A stretch of 64,000 nt of DNA from Desulfosudis oleivorans (GCA_020723305.1 DYJC01000009.1:124001-188000); one strand, 5' to 3'; shown: positions 37,006 through 46,147, numbered from the stretch's first letter. Made by a program: numbers and translations. The notes: generated from the letters alone by a model not told the origin.

Positions 37006-37725
37006 TCAGCTAAAAAGTCTATCCTTCAGCCAATCTAAACCAAATCTGAGCAAGGTTGTGTCATTCTGTAAAGATTCCTTCTTGCTTGTATCCAGATCCA
37101 ATCCATCAAAAAATCCTTTTTCAAAAACATGTCTCTTAAAATTATCCAAATCATAACATACCATATGAAAAAGATGTCTTGACTTCACATCCAGAGGCCC
37201 TGGTTTCCGTTGGTTTTTTATGCTGATAATCTCCATGAGAAGATCATTCATCTCGTTATAAATAAGCAGCTCTTGGGTGTGGATCCAATCCCGGATAACT
37301 ATTTTTTTGTTTTGCCGGAATCCCTGACAATGAGATTCTTTAATCAATGCCCAGTGCTGTGTAATCAGCCCTGTTTCTCGCGAACGGGATATAAGCCTTG
37401 CAAGAGGATACGTCCGGCAAGATCCGGGCCTGTCTTTGTAGACACGACATCCATCTGATGTAACAAAAGGGCAGATAAGCTCTTTTTGATCTGCCGGTTT
37501 CAGCGTCACGACCGGAAGTCCGGATTCCGGCCCGGTATGATTCAGGGTATATTCTTTTAAAAATTGAGTTGATGTCATTCCAAGGGCGGTTTTCAGGCGC
37601 AATATATCATATGGCGTTAAAAATTGATTCAAATCCCGGCAGCACTCATTGAAGCAGGGCACTTCTTTGTTACAGGAAAACTGGAAGGTATCGTCAAGAC
37701 AGATTGGGGTCATTTCATCGTTCAT
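37006..37725 (-). CDS. YkgJ-family cysteine-cluster protein (3)
   Basis: 239 residues with an AAGGAAA Shine-Dalgarno. Motifs FSCNKEVPCFNECCRDLN, FLTPYDILRLKTALGM, LICPFVTSDGCRVYKDRPGS (quoted to residue G-S) and CRTYPLARL match the paralogue at 34263-35048. It probably binds a metal through these cysteines. The second MITE copy ends 17 bp upstream of the start codon, between the gene and any ancestral promoter. Confidence 0.85.
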   Translation of the reverse strand: MNDEMTPICLDDTFQFSCNKEVPCFNECCRDLNQFLTPYDILRLKTALGMTSTQFLKEYTLNHTGPESGLPVVTLKPADQKELICPFVTSDGCRVYKDRPGSCRTYPLARLISRSRETGLITQHWALIKESHCQGFRQNKKIVIRDWIHTQELLIYNEMNDLLMEIISIKNQRKPGPLDVKSRHLFHMVCYDLDNFKRHVFEKGFFDGLDLDTSKKESLQNDTTLLRFGLDWLKDRLFS

Positions 37726-37742
37726 TTTTTTCCTTCTTTATT

Positions 37743-37864
37743 GAGCCAATTTCAAAACTTTTATAAAGCGTCACACCGGCGAAAGTCAGTGCTCAGAAAA
37801 GAGCCGAAAATACTGGATTTTCGTTTTCGCCGGAACTACAATAAGAGACTTTTTAAATTGGCTC
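37743..37864 (+). mobile_element. MITE-like element, copy 2
   Basis: 122 bp in the opposite orientation to copy 1 and about 95% identical to its reverse complement. Terminal repeats are GAGCCAATTTCAAAA (37743-37757) and TTTTTAAATTGGCTC (37850-37864, one mismatch); the 4-bp direct repeat TATT flanks both ends (37739-37742 and 37865-37868), consistent with a target-site duplication. An internal 9-bp inverted pair CCGGCGAAA / TTTCGCCGG is intact. It inserted 17 bp upstream of the third YkgJ gene and may affect its transcription. One frame is open across it, which is also true of copy 1. Confidence 0.85.
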
Positions 37865-38163
37865 TATTGTATATTCGATTATCTTTTGATACATATCTCT
37901 ACAATTTGAACATCTCCGATAGCTCTGTTCATTATTCGTTACCACCGACATCAAAAAAAATCCATTATTATAAAACTGCACGATGTTAGTTTCGATATGG
38001 ATTTGATGTATGGCATTCAATAGGGGAGTCTAAAAAAAGAAAACCCCTGTTTCCGAGTTCCACTATATATTGTTATTAAAAATTAAATTATACTACATAT
38101 TGGAATAAAATTTGATTCTTTAGAATTGCTTATAACCAGTGGATTTTAGTTGCGCAAAAGTAC
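37865..38163. other. AT-rich intergenic region between the MITE and aprBA
   Basis: About 300 bp, very AT-rich, with no gene, hairpin of note or repeat recognised. It leads into the putative aprBA promoter at 38164. Confidence 0.5.
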
Positions 38164-38192
38164 TTGACAAGCATTTTTTCGGATGGTAGTTT
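38164..38192 (+). promoter_or_regulatory. Possible aprBA promoter
   Basis: A perfect -35 TTGACA (38164-38169), 17-bp spacer and a weak -10 TAGTTT (38187-38192) lie 285 bp before aprB. If real, the mRNA has a leader of about 280 nt, which contains a small hairpin (38352-38373, CCC-bulge-GAAAA / TTTTCGGG) and a TAATCGATTA palindrome near 38423. Consensus match only. Confidence 0.35.
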
Positions 38193-38477
38193 AGCGCTTT
38201 GTTTTAGATTGTTATTGGGTTCATGCATTAAGGAATAGTATAATCAATCAATAGGTTATAATATTCTTTCATACACGCAGATATAAACGGATTCACTACG
38301 TTTTTTATAAATCATATGCATAAATATCTTTAGAAAATAATCATATTCAAACCCTGAAAAGAATTTTTTCGGGTCACTGTTGCGAAGGGGGGTGCAAAAA
38401 AGCGTCAAGTTCCACCAAACTAATCGATTAAAGTTGAAGTTATACTCATTACAACGCAATACTTAGGAGGTATATCA

Positions 38478-38915
38478 ATGCCAAGCTTTGTAATTACTGA
38501 AAAATGTGACGGATGCAAAGGCGGGGATAAAACAGCATGTATGTACATTTGCCCCAATGATCTCATGGTTTTAGATCCCAATGCAATGAAGGCGTATAAT
38601 CAAGAGCCGGATCAGTGCTGGGAATGTTTTTCTTGTGTAAAAATCTGCCCCACTCAGGCAATCGAAGTCAGAGGATACTCAGACTTTGTGCCGATGGGAA
38701 GCAGCATTATGCCGATGATGGGTACCGAGGATGTTATGTGGACCTGTAAATTCAGAAACGGACTCGTGAAACGATTTAAATTCCCCATTCGAACCACTCC
38801 TGAAGGCGCTGCAAATGCGTATCCGAATCTGAAAGGTAAAGATCTTAATTCCGGACTGCTTTCAACAGAAGAAGCGGATGGCTTTAAACTGGTCAAACCG
38901 CTTGCAACCGTTTAA
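38478..38915 (+). CDS. aprB: Adenylylsulfate reductase beta subunit
   Basis: 145 residues, with TAGGAGG 10 bp before the ATG. Two [4Fe-4S] sets are visible: CDGCKGGDKTACMYICPND (about 9-27) with the characteristic long insertion, and CWECFSCVKICP (about 49-60). It relays electrons to the FAD of AprA for reduction of APS to AMP and sulfite in the cytoplasm. The aprB-aprA order is the usual one for Desulfobacterota. Confidence 0.98.
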   Translation: MPSFVITEKCDGCKGGDKTACMYICPNDLMVLDPNAMKAYNQEPDQCWECFSCVKICPTQAIEVRGYSDFVPMGSSIMPMMGTEDVMWTCKFRNGLVKRFKFPIRTTPEGAANAYPNLKGKDLNSGLLSTEEADGFKLVKPLATV

Positions 38916-38993
38916 GCTGGAAGATGTCTTTACTACTGGATTCGAAAACCGATTGAATGATGAAATTACATCTATATAGAAGGAGGATATAAC

Positions 38994-40967
38994 ATGGCAT
39001 TACCAAATAGACCTTTGGGTGAAACTAAAGCCGTAAGAGATCCGCAAGTTGAAGAACGTGAAGTTGATATTCTTATCGTGGGTGGCGGTATGGCTGCTTG
39101 CGGTACTGCATTTGAAGTCAAAAAATGGGCTTCCGACGATACCAAAATTTTGCTTTGTGACAAAGCTGCCATGGAAAGAAGCGGTGCTGTTGCTCAAGGC
39201 TTGTCCGCTATCAATACCTATGTAGGCGAGAATACACCTGATGATTACGTACGCATGGTACGTAACGACCTTATGGGTATTGTTCGTGAAGACCTGATTT
39301 TCGACCTCGGCCGTCACGTGGATGACTCTGTTCATCTGTTCGAAGAATGGGGACTCCCGATATGGAAAAGAGGCGAAGATGGGCATAACCTGGATGGCAA
39401 GAAAGGCCAGAAAGTGGGAACCCTGAAATCCGGTGCCAAACCGGTTCGTACTGGTAAATGGCAGATCATGATCAATGGTGAGTCTTACAAAAGAATCGTA
39501 GCCGAAGCTGCAAAACTGGCTCTTGGTGAACAAAACATTATTGAGCGTTGCTTCATCGTTGAACTGCTGACCGACGCCAACAATCCAAAACAGATTGCCG
39601 GCGCTGTTGGTTTTTCCGTACGTGAAAACAAAGTATACATCATCAAATGCAAAACCATGATGGTTGCATGTGGTGGTGCGGTAAACATTTATCAACCCCG
39701 TTCCGTTGGTGAAGGAAAGGGCCGTGCATGGTATCCGGTATGGAATGCCGGTTCTACATATACCATGGCTCTCCGCGCCGGTGCAGAACTCTCCATGATG
39801 GAAAACCGTTTCACCCCGGCTCGTTTTAAAGATGGATACGGCCCTGTTGGTGCATGGTTCCTGCTGTTCAAAGCCAAAACCTTGAATGGTCTGGGCGAAA
39901 ACTATGCAAGCAGTGATGCTGCCAAAGCAGAACTTCAAAAATATGCTCCATACGGAACTGCTGCAATCACACCAACCTGTCTCCGTAACCACCTGATGCT
40001 GTTTGAAATGAAAGAAGGCCGTGGTCCGATCATCATGGACACCGTAACCGCTCTGGCAGCACTTGGCAAAACCATGGACAAAAAAGAGTTGAAACACCTT
40101 GAGTCCGAAGCATGGGAAGATTTCCTTGACATGACCTGTGGGCAAGCCAATTTGTGGTGCGCACAGAACTGTGAGCCGGAAAAGAAAAACTCAGAAGTTA
40201 TGCCGACCGAACCGTACCTGCTCGGATCTCACTCCGGCTGCTGCGGTATCTGGACATCCGGTCCGGACGAAGACTGGGTTCCTGCCAGCTACAAATGGGG
40301 CGATGCCGGCAAAGTTTACAACCGTATGACCACCGTTATCGGGCTGTTCACTTCTGGTGATGGTGTTGCCTGCTCCGGCCATAAATTCTCTTCCGGTTCT
40401 CACGCAGAAGGTCGTATTGCTGCAAAAGAAATGGTTAAATTTGTTCGCGACCATGCCAATTTTAAACCGACCATCAAAGAGACCAAAGAGCAACTGGTAG
40501 ACCTGGTTTACAAACCGGTTCGCACATATCTTGACAATTGTAACTACACAACTGCTCATGACATTAACCCGGCTTACATCAAACCTTCCGGAATGGCGCT
40601 GCGTCTGATGAAAGCCACCCATGAGTATGGTGCTGGTACCGCTACCTACTATCAGACTTCAAGCAAATCCCTTGAGATCGTTATTGATCTTCTGGAAACC
40701 ATGCGCGAAGACGCTGAAAAACTGGCTGCCGGTGACCTGCATGAACTGATGAGAGCATGGGAAATCTACCATCGTCTTTACACCGTAGAGGCTCATCTCC
40801 GTCACATTCAGTTCAGGAAAGAAACCCGTTATCCGGGATTCTACTATCAAGCAGATTATCCTGGACAGGATGATACTAACTGGTTCTGCTTCACGAACTC
40901 CTCATACGACAAAGCTACCAACAAATGGAGTTTGAAGAAGGTTGATTACCATAAAATTATTCCCTGA
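38994..40967 (+). CDS. aprA: Adenylylsulfate reductase alpha subunit
   Basis: 657 residues, AAGGAGGATATAAC before the ATG. FAD-binding DILIVGGGMAACGTAFEVK (about 23-41) starts the fumarate-reductase-like fold; SGAVAQGLSAINTY and LLGSHSGCCGIWTSGPDED follow. It reduces APS to sulfite and AMP, the second step of dissimilatory sulfate reduction. Codon choice is markedly more GC-rich and regular than in the flanking intergenic DNA, as expected for a highly expressed gene. A strong terminator follows at 41009. Confidence 0.99.
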   Translation: MALPNRPLGETKAVRDPQVEEREVDILIVGGGMAACGTAFEVKKWASDDTKILLCDKAAMERSGAVAQGLSAINTYVGENTPDDYVRMVRNDLMGIVREDLIFDLGRHVDDSVHLFEEWGLPIWKRGEDGHNLDGKKGQKVGTLKSGAKPVRTGKWQIMINGESYKRIVAEAAKLALGEQNIIERCFIVELLTDANNPKQIAGAVGFSVRENKVYIIKCKTMMVACGGAVNIYQPRSVGEGKGRAWYPVWNAGSTYTMALRAGAELSMMENRFTPARFKDGYGPVGAWFLLFKAKTLNGLGENYASSDAAKAELQKYAPYGTAAITPTCLRNHLMLFEMKEGRGPIIMDTVTALAALGKTMDKKELKHLESEAWEDFLDMTCGQANLWCAQNCEPEKKNSEVMPTEPYLLGSHSGCCGIWTSGPDEDWVPASYKWGDAGKVYNRMTTVIGLFTSGDGVACSGHKFSSGSHAEGRIAAKEMVKFVRDHANFKPTIKETKEQLVDLVYKPVRTYLDNCNYTTAHDINPAYIKPSGMALRLMKATHEYGAGTATYYQTSSKSLEIVIDLLETMREDAEKLAAGDLHELMRAWEIYHRLYTVEAHLRHIQFRKETRYPGFYYQADYPGQDDTNWFCFTNSSYDKATNKWSLKKVDYHKIIP

Positions 40968-41008
40968 TAAACAGAACCTGTTGGGAACATGAATCGTAAA
41001 TAGCATCT

Positions 41009-41042
41009 ACCTCCAGGCACCTTCGGGTTCCTGGAGGTTTTT
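41009..41042 (+). terminator. Intrinsic terminator after aprBA
   Basis: ACCTCCAGG / CCTGGAGGT stem with one mismatch, then ACC / GGT closing a TTCG tetraloop, followed by TTTTTATT. It starts 42 bp after the aprA stop. It should end most aprBA transcripts before qmoA. Confidence 0.92.
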
Positions 41043-41271
41043 ATTAACTACCGAAGATTTCTGGATTGACTCCAATGTTCGGCGATATCCAAGGCAAAGT
41101 CAATCGTGGCAGAATGCCTAAGGGTTTTATCTGTTTTCTAGATTTATAAAATTCTTACGGATTTTGACACATCTGCCCGAGGGATATCGCCCCAACGGAA
41201 GACATCCTGAAATAACCATACACTTATATAATTTTTTGACTAATTGATAATTTTATGCACGGAGGGATAGC
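41043..41271. other. Intergenic region after the aprBA terminator
   Basis: Together with the terminator this is the 304-bp gap between aprA and qmoA. It contains a perfect TTGACA at 41164-41169 without a matching -10, the TATAAT at 41227, and the qmoA Shine-Dalgarno GGAGGG. No gene is supportable. Confidence 0.5.
41227..41232 (+). promoter_or_regulatory. Possible qmoA -10 box
   Basis: A perfect TATAAT lies 40 bp before the qmoA ATG, giving a leader of about 33 nt. No -35 match was found at the proper distance. The short region between it and the ATG holds AATTGATAATT (41242-41252), identical to an 11-mer upstream of sat. Confidence 0.35.
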
Positions 41272-42549
41272 ATGACAACAGACAACGCAGCCCCTGCTAG
41301 CGGAAGCATATTGGTAGTCGGAGGAGGGATCAGTGGACTGACAGCGACCCTCGAAGCTGCCGAAGTCGGATACGAAGTGTTCCTGGTCGAAAAAAATCCA
41401 TACCTTGGAGGAAGGGTTTCACAACTTAATCAATATTTTCCAAAGCTGTGTCCACCTTCTTGCGGTCTTGAAATCAATTTCAAACGGATCAAAGACAATC
41501 CAAGAGTAAAGATTTTTACACTCGCCGACGTGGAAAAAGTATCCGGGGTTCCTGGTAATTATGATGTTACCATTAAATTGAATCCGCGCTACGTAAATGA
41601 AAATTGTACCGCTTGCGGTGCATGTGCCGAAGCTTGCCGGACCGAAATTGCAAATGAATTCAATTTTGGAATGGACAAAACCAAAGCAGCCTACCTGCCG
41701 CATAACATGGCTTTTCCGACACGGTATACCATTTCTCCCCAAATCAAGGGAACAGAAGATGCTAAAAAATGCCAGGAAGCCTGCAAGTACGACGCCATAG
41801 ATTTGGATATGGAACCAAAAGCATTGACTTTGAAGGTCGGCTCTATAATCTGGGCTACCGGCTGGGAACCCTATGATGCAACCCGTATAGACAATCTGGG
41901 ATTCGGCCAATACCAAAACATTATTACCAACATGATGATGGAGCGCCTTGCAGCCCCAAACGGACCGACAAAAGGCAAAATTGTGCGTCCTTCTGATAAC
42001 AAGGAACCGGAAACCATCGCCTTTGTACAATGTGCTGGATCAAGAGATGAAAACCACTTGCCGTATTGCTCCTATATTTGCTGCATGGCCTCCCTCAAAC
42101 AGGCTACCTATGTACGGGAACGATATCCAGAGGCAAAAATTTATATCTTCTATATTGATCTGAGAACTCAAGGTAACCGATATGAAAAATTTTATAAAAA
42201 AATAAAAGAAGATAAAAATATTTTTTTGATCAAAGGAAAGGTTGCCGAAGTTAATGAAGAAGCAGGAACTGGAAACATTACCGTTATTGCTGAAAATGCA
42301 GTTACCGGGGAAAAAGTCAAACAAACCGTCAATATGGCGGTTCTGGCAACCGGCATGCAACCCACTGCAGCAAATACCAAACTTCCTGCTGATCTGAAAT
42401 GCACGGAAGATGGTTTTATTCTGAATGACTTTTCAAAAGGCGGCATGTTTGCAGCAGGTTGTGCCAATAAGCCGGCAGATGTAGTCTCATCCAACCAGAA
42501 TGCAACCGGTATGGCTCTTAAAGCGATTCAAACCCTGGTGAAGAGGTAG
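41272..42549 (+). CDS. qmoA: Quinone-interacting membrane-bound oxidoreductase, subunit QmoA
   Basis: 425 residues, GGAGGG before the ATG. HdrA-like flavoprotein: FAD motif ILVVGGGISGLTATLEAAE (about 13-31), FPKLCPPSCGLEINF, a ferredoxin-like CTACGACAEACR (about 111-122) and a final GMFAAGCANKPADVVSSNQ. QmoABC carries electrons from menaquinol to AprBA, coupling APS reduction to the membrane. It is soluble and paired with QmoB; the two genes are 10 bp apart. Confidence 0.97.
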   Translation: MTTDNAAPASGSILVVGGGISGLTATLEAAEVGYEVFLVEKNPYLGGRVSQLNQYFPKLCPPSCGLEINFKRIKDNPRVKIFTLADVEKVSGVPGNYDVTIKLNPRYVNENCTACGACAEACRTEIANEFNFGMDKTKAAYLPHNMAFPTRYTISPQIKGTEDAKKCQEACKYDAIDLDMEPKALTLKVGSIIWATGWEPYDATRIDNLGFGQYQNIITNMMMERLAAPNGPTKGKIVRPSDNKEPETIAFVQCAGSRDENHLPYCSYICCMASLKQATYVRERYPEAKIYIFYIDLRTQGNRYEKFYKKIKEDKNIFLIKGKVAEVNEEAGTGNITVIAENAVTGEKVKQTVNMAVLATGMQPTAANTKLPADLKCTEDGFILNDFSKGGMFAAGCANKPADVVSSNQNATGMALKAIQTLVKR

Positions 42550-42559
42550 GAGGTTAACC

Positions 42560-44896
42560 ATGGATAAAAAATATGGTGTGTATATCTGCACAGGCTGTGG
42601 AATCGGTGATGCACTCGATATAAAGGACTTGTGCGGTGTACCGGCAGAAGAAGGTCTACCGGTCCAGACTCATCCATTCCTGTGCGGTAAAGAAGGAATT
42701 GGCCTGATCAAGAAAGATATTGCAGAAAAAGGTACCAATACGATGGTTATTGGAGCTTGTTCCCGCCGGGTCAACTTTGACATTTTTAAATTTGACGGCT
42801 GCATTGTAGAACGGGTTAATTTGAGAGAGCAGGTTGTCTGGTCTCATCCGCGTTCCGTCTATCCAGCCCTTACGGAAGAACAAAAAGGCAGTTCAGCGCA
42901 TTGTGATCGCGTTCAGATGCTGGCGGCAGATTACCTGAAAATGGGTATGGCGAGAGTGGAAAAGGTCAAGCTTCCGGAAGCATATAAATTGGAAGCGTTT
43001 ACCCGGAAAATTCTGGTTATCGGTGGTGGCATCACCGGAATGTCTTCAGCCCTGGATGCAGCGGCAGCAGGTTATGATGTTACCATCGTTGAAAAAGAAG
43101 CGGTTTTAGGCGGATATGCAACCAAAGTTCGCAAGCAGCTTCCGGTTGAATGGCCATTTCAAAACCTGATCTCTCCAATTGTCGGAGATAAAATAAGAGC
43201 GGTTCAAGCCAATCCCAAAATAACGGTAAAAACCGGTACAGTCGTTGCCCGTATTGCGGGTGAGCCTGGTAACTTTACCGTCACTTTGAAAAAACCAGAT
43301 GAAAAGATTGAATTCGACGTACCTTTCCCATTGCCCAAAGAGATGAAAGTGGATGCAAATGGAAAGGAATATGATGTTGAGAAGCTTGCTGAACTTTATA
43401 AGGAATACAATCAGGGGAAAAAAGACATCCTCCAGTTTGATCCAAATGGTGAAAAATTCGGCGCTGTAATCCTGGCGGCCGGCTGGCGGCCGGATAAAGT
43501 TGAAGGTGACGCTTATGCACATCTGGGTATCGGCCTCACACCGGATGTTGTGACCAATGCCCAGTTTGAAGAGATCGCGGCAAAAGGAAAAATCAAACGC
43601 CCGTCTGATGGGAAAGAAGCGAAAAATGTTGTATTCATCCAGAGTCCTGGCAAAGAAGATGATTCTGATTTTAATTACTGCGGCGCAGTAACCAGTATGG
43701 TATCATTGAAACAAGCCAAGTATGTCCGGGAGGACTATAGCGATGGAAAGGCATATGTAATTTATCAGCATATGCGAACCCCCGGGCTCCAGGAAAATTT
43801 TTACAAAACCATTCAACAGGATGAAGGGATTTTTCTGACCAAGGGAACCATCGCAAGTGTTTCCAACAATGGCGGCAGACTTGTCGTTGAAGCAGACAAC
43901 ACCCTTCTAGGAGAAAAAATCCAGATCAAGGCAGATATGGTGGTTTTGGCTGCAGGTATGGTACCGGTAGTAAAAGATGATCCGGTTATCAATCTTGCCT
44001 ACCGTCAGGGTCCTGGCTTCCGTGATAATGCCTTATTTGATCAATATGCAGATTCCAATTTTATCTGTTTTCCGTATGAAACACAGCGTACAGGCATTTA
44101 TGCCGCAGGCTGTATTCGTCGCAGCATGACCATGGATGAATCCATGGAAGATGCCGCTGGCGCAGCCCTGAAAGCAATTCAGTGTATTGAATCTTCAAAC
44201 CGCGGTGTTGCCGTACATCCAAGATCCGGTGATTTGACCTTCCCGGATTTCTTCTTCCAGAGATGTACTCAATGCAAACGCTGTACAGAAGAATGCCCGT
44301 TTGGTGCTCTGGATGATGATGAAAAAGGAACTCCCAAGCCAAACGCGAGTCGTTGCCGCCGTTGCGGTACCTGTATGGGTGCCTGTCCGGAAAGAATTAT
44401 CGGTTTTGCGGATTACAACATCGACAGCATCGGTTCCCAGGTAAAAGCCATTGGTGTACCCTCTGAAGATGACTTTGATGAACCGCCTTTCCGGATTCTC
44501 GGCCTGGTATGCGAAAATGATGCTTATCCCGCCATTGATATTGCCGGCATGAACAAACTACATTTTTCTGCTGATGTCCGGCTGATTCCGGTTCGATGTC
44601 TTGGCTCCGTAAATGTGATCTGGATCAAGGACGCTCTGGCACAGGGTATGGACGGAGTATTTCTCCTTGGGTGCAAACACGGGGATGATTACCAATGTCA
44701 CTTTGTCAAGGGCAGCGAACTGGCGGATATCCGAATGAAAAAAATCGGTGACGCTCTCTCCAGTCTCGCACTGGAAGTGGAAAGGGTTGCTCAGTTCCAG
44801 GTAGCTATTGATGAATATGACAAAATTCCACAGATCATCAACAAGTTTGTGGAAGAGGTTGAAGCCCTTGGTCCGAATCCGTTTAAGGGATTCTAG
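42560..44896 (+). CDS. qmoB: Quinone-interacting membrane-bound oxidoreductase, subunit QmoB
   Basis: 778 residues. It begins with the HdrA-like Cys motif YICTGCGIGDALD, has a FAD site ILVIGGGITGMSSALDAA (about 150-167), two ferredoxin motifs CTQCKRCTEECPFG and CRRCGTCMGACPE (about 569-610) and a C-terminal MvhD-like part (GLVCENDAYPA, VRCLGSVNVIWIKDAL, GVFLLGCKHGDDYQCHF). The MvhD domain is thought to pass electrons between QmoA/B and partners. It is 10 bp after qmoA and 71 bp before qmoC. Confidence 0.97.
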   Translation: MDKKYGVYICTGCGIGDALDIKDLCGVPAEEGLPVQTHPFLCGKEGIGLIKKDIAEKGTNTMVIGACSRRVNFDIFKFDGCIVERVNLREQVVWSHPRSVYPALTEEQKGSSAHCDRVQMLAADYLKMGMARVEKVKLPEAYKLEAFTRKILVIGGGITGMSSALDAAAAGYDVTIVEKEAVLGGYATKVRKQLPVEWPFQNLISPIVGDKIRAVQANPKITVKTGTVVARIAGEPGNFTVTLKKPDEKIEFDVPFPLPKEMKVDANGKEYDVEKLAELYKEYNQGKKDILQFDPNGEKFGAVILAAGWRPDKVEGDAYAHLGIGLTPDVVTNAQFEEIAAKGKIKRPSDGKEAKNVVFIQSPGKEDDSDFNYCGAVTSMVSLKQAKYVREDYSDGKAYVIYQHMRTPGLQENFYKTIQQDEGIFLTKGTIASVSNNGGRLVVEADNTLLGEKIQIKADMVVLAAGMVPVVKDDPVINLAYRQGPGFRDNALFDQYADSNFICFPYETQRTGIYAAGCIRRSMTMDESMEDAAGAALKAIQCIESSNRGVAVHPRSGDLTFPDFFFQRCTQCKRCTEECPFGALDDDEKGTPKPNASRCRRCGTCMGACPERIIGFADYNIDSIGSQVKAIGVPSEDDFDEPPFRILGLVCENDAYPAIDIAGMNKLHFSADVRLIPVRCLGSVNVIWIKDALAQGMDGVFLLGCKHGDDYQCHFVKGSELADIRMKKIGDALSSLALEVERVAQFQVAIDEYDKIPQIINKFVEEVEALGPNPFKGF

Positions 44897-44967
44897 TCCT
44901 GCCGAGTCTGTTTTATTGACCCGGTTTGCTTTTACGCTTTTTAATGCCATGAATAGGAGGTATTATT

Positions 44968-46119
44968 ATGGCTGATAAATATTTAATTGAACCTGATTCA
45001 AATTTTATTAAAGAAGTGATGAATCAGGGAGGTGAGAGCCTCAAAAAATGTTACCAATGTGCAACCTGCTCGGTGGCCTGTCCCATCTCCCCGGATAACA
45101 AACCGTTTCCGAGAAAAGAGATGATTGCCGCCTCCTGGGGGCTGAAAGACAGGCTGGTGGCAAATCATGATATTTGGCTATGCCATCAATGCGGTGATTG
45201 TTCCACGCTTTGCCCGCGCGATGCAAAACCCGGTGATGTGATTGCAGCGATCCGTTCGTATGCCATAAAGGAGTATGCATCACCAAAATTCATGGGAAAT
45301 CTGGTAAATGATCCGAAAAAACTGCCGATCCTGTTTGCTATCCCCACGTTGATTTTTATTGCTCTTGGCCTTGTAACCGGTCTGCTTGATTTTACTCCGG
45401 ACAGTGATCAAATTGTCCACAGTCATTTCTTTTCCACATGGCTGGTGGATTTGATTTTTGTCCCTCTGGCAGGTTTTGTTGTTGCTGTTTTTGCTCTTGG
45501 ATTAAAACGATTTATCGCAGACATCCATGAAAATGCGCTTGTTTCCGGCAAAACCAAAAAAGAAACCATTGATCCTAAGGAATTTATTCAGGCACTGATT
45601 GCCATTATTCCAAACATTCTGAAACATAAAAAATTTTCAGAATGCACGGAAAACAGAGAACGCTCCACATCCCATATGATGGTGCTGTTTTCATTTATTG
45701 CTCTTTTTATCGTTACCAACATTTTCTTTGTTGTGCTCTATGTTTTCCAGATCCATGGACCGTACTCTCAATTGAATCCGGTAAAATGGCTCGCGAACAT
45801 TGGTGGAGTTGCACTTGTGATCGGTTCACTTTTAATGATCAAGGAAAGAATGGCCAAAACCAATCAGGTCAGCAGTTACAAGGACTGGTACCTGTTAGGT
45901 CTGGTTCTTGGACTGGGTGTAACCGGAATGCTGACCGAAATGACCCGCCTTGCGGATGCAGCATTTCTATCTTACGCACTGTACTTCATTCACCTGATTT
46001 TTGTATTCAACCTGTTCGCATTCCTGCCGTTCTCCAAACTGGCTCATCTGGTTTACAGAACGGTTGCTCTTGCCTATGACGAATGGGCGGAAAGAGATAA
46101 AAAGACAGCGACCGCATAG
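44968..46119 (+). CDS. qmoC: Quinone-interacting membrane-bound oxidoreductase, subunit QmoC
   Basis: 383 residues, TAGGAGG before the ATG. The cytoplasmic N-terminus is an HdrC-like two-cluster ferredoxin, CYQCATCSVACP (about 27-38) and CHQCGDCSTLCP (about 73-84). From about residue 115 there are about six membrane segments with His residues suited to heme b, as in the HdrE/NarI-like domain. It takes electrons from menaquinol. It is the last gene before a bidirectional terminator. Confidence 0.97.
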   Translation: MADKYLIEPDSNFIKEVMNQGGESLKKCYQCATCSVACPISPDNKPFPRKEMIAASWGLKDRLVANHDIWLCHQCGDCSTLCPRDAKPGDVIAAIRSYAIKEYASPKFMGNLVNDPKKLPILFAIPTLIFIALGLVTGLLDFTPDSDQIVHSHFFSTWLVDLIFVPLAGFVVAVFALGLKRFIADIHENALVSGKTKKETIDPKEFIQALIAIIPNILKHKKFSECTENRERSTSHMMVLFSFIALFIVTNIFFVVLYVFQIHGPYSQLNPVKWLANIGGVALVIGSLLMIKERMAKTNQVSSYKDWYLLGLVLGLGVTGMLTEMTRLADAAFLSYALYFIHLIFVFNLFAFLPFSKLAHLVYRTVALAYDEWAERDKKTATA

Positions 46120-46147
46120 AAAAGCACTGTATTGTAATTATTATAAA

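Noticed and set aside
37860-38160. Small hairpin AGGGG / CCCCT near 38020-38050
   Set aside because: Five-bp stem with a long loop and no T-run; not a convincing terminator.
38256-38459. 67-residue minus-strand frame upstream of aprB
   Set aside because: AT-rich intergenic DNA, no domain and poor start context; more likely leader of aprBA.
39000-40145. 381-residue open frame antisense to aprA
   Set aside because: It is a shadow of the strongly biased codon use of aprA; it has no family motif, no Shine-Dalgarno and is rich in Phe and His as expected of an antisense frame.
41419-42030. 203-residue open frame antisense to qmoA
   Set aside because: Shadow of qmoA; cysteine/phenylalanine-rich with no recognisable domain or ribosome-binding site.
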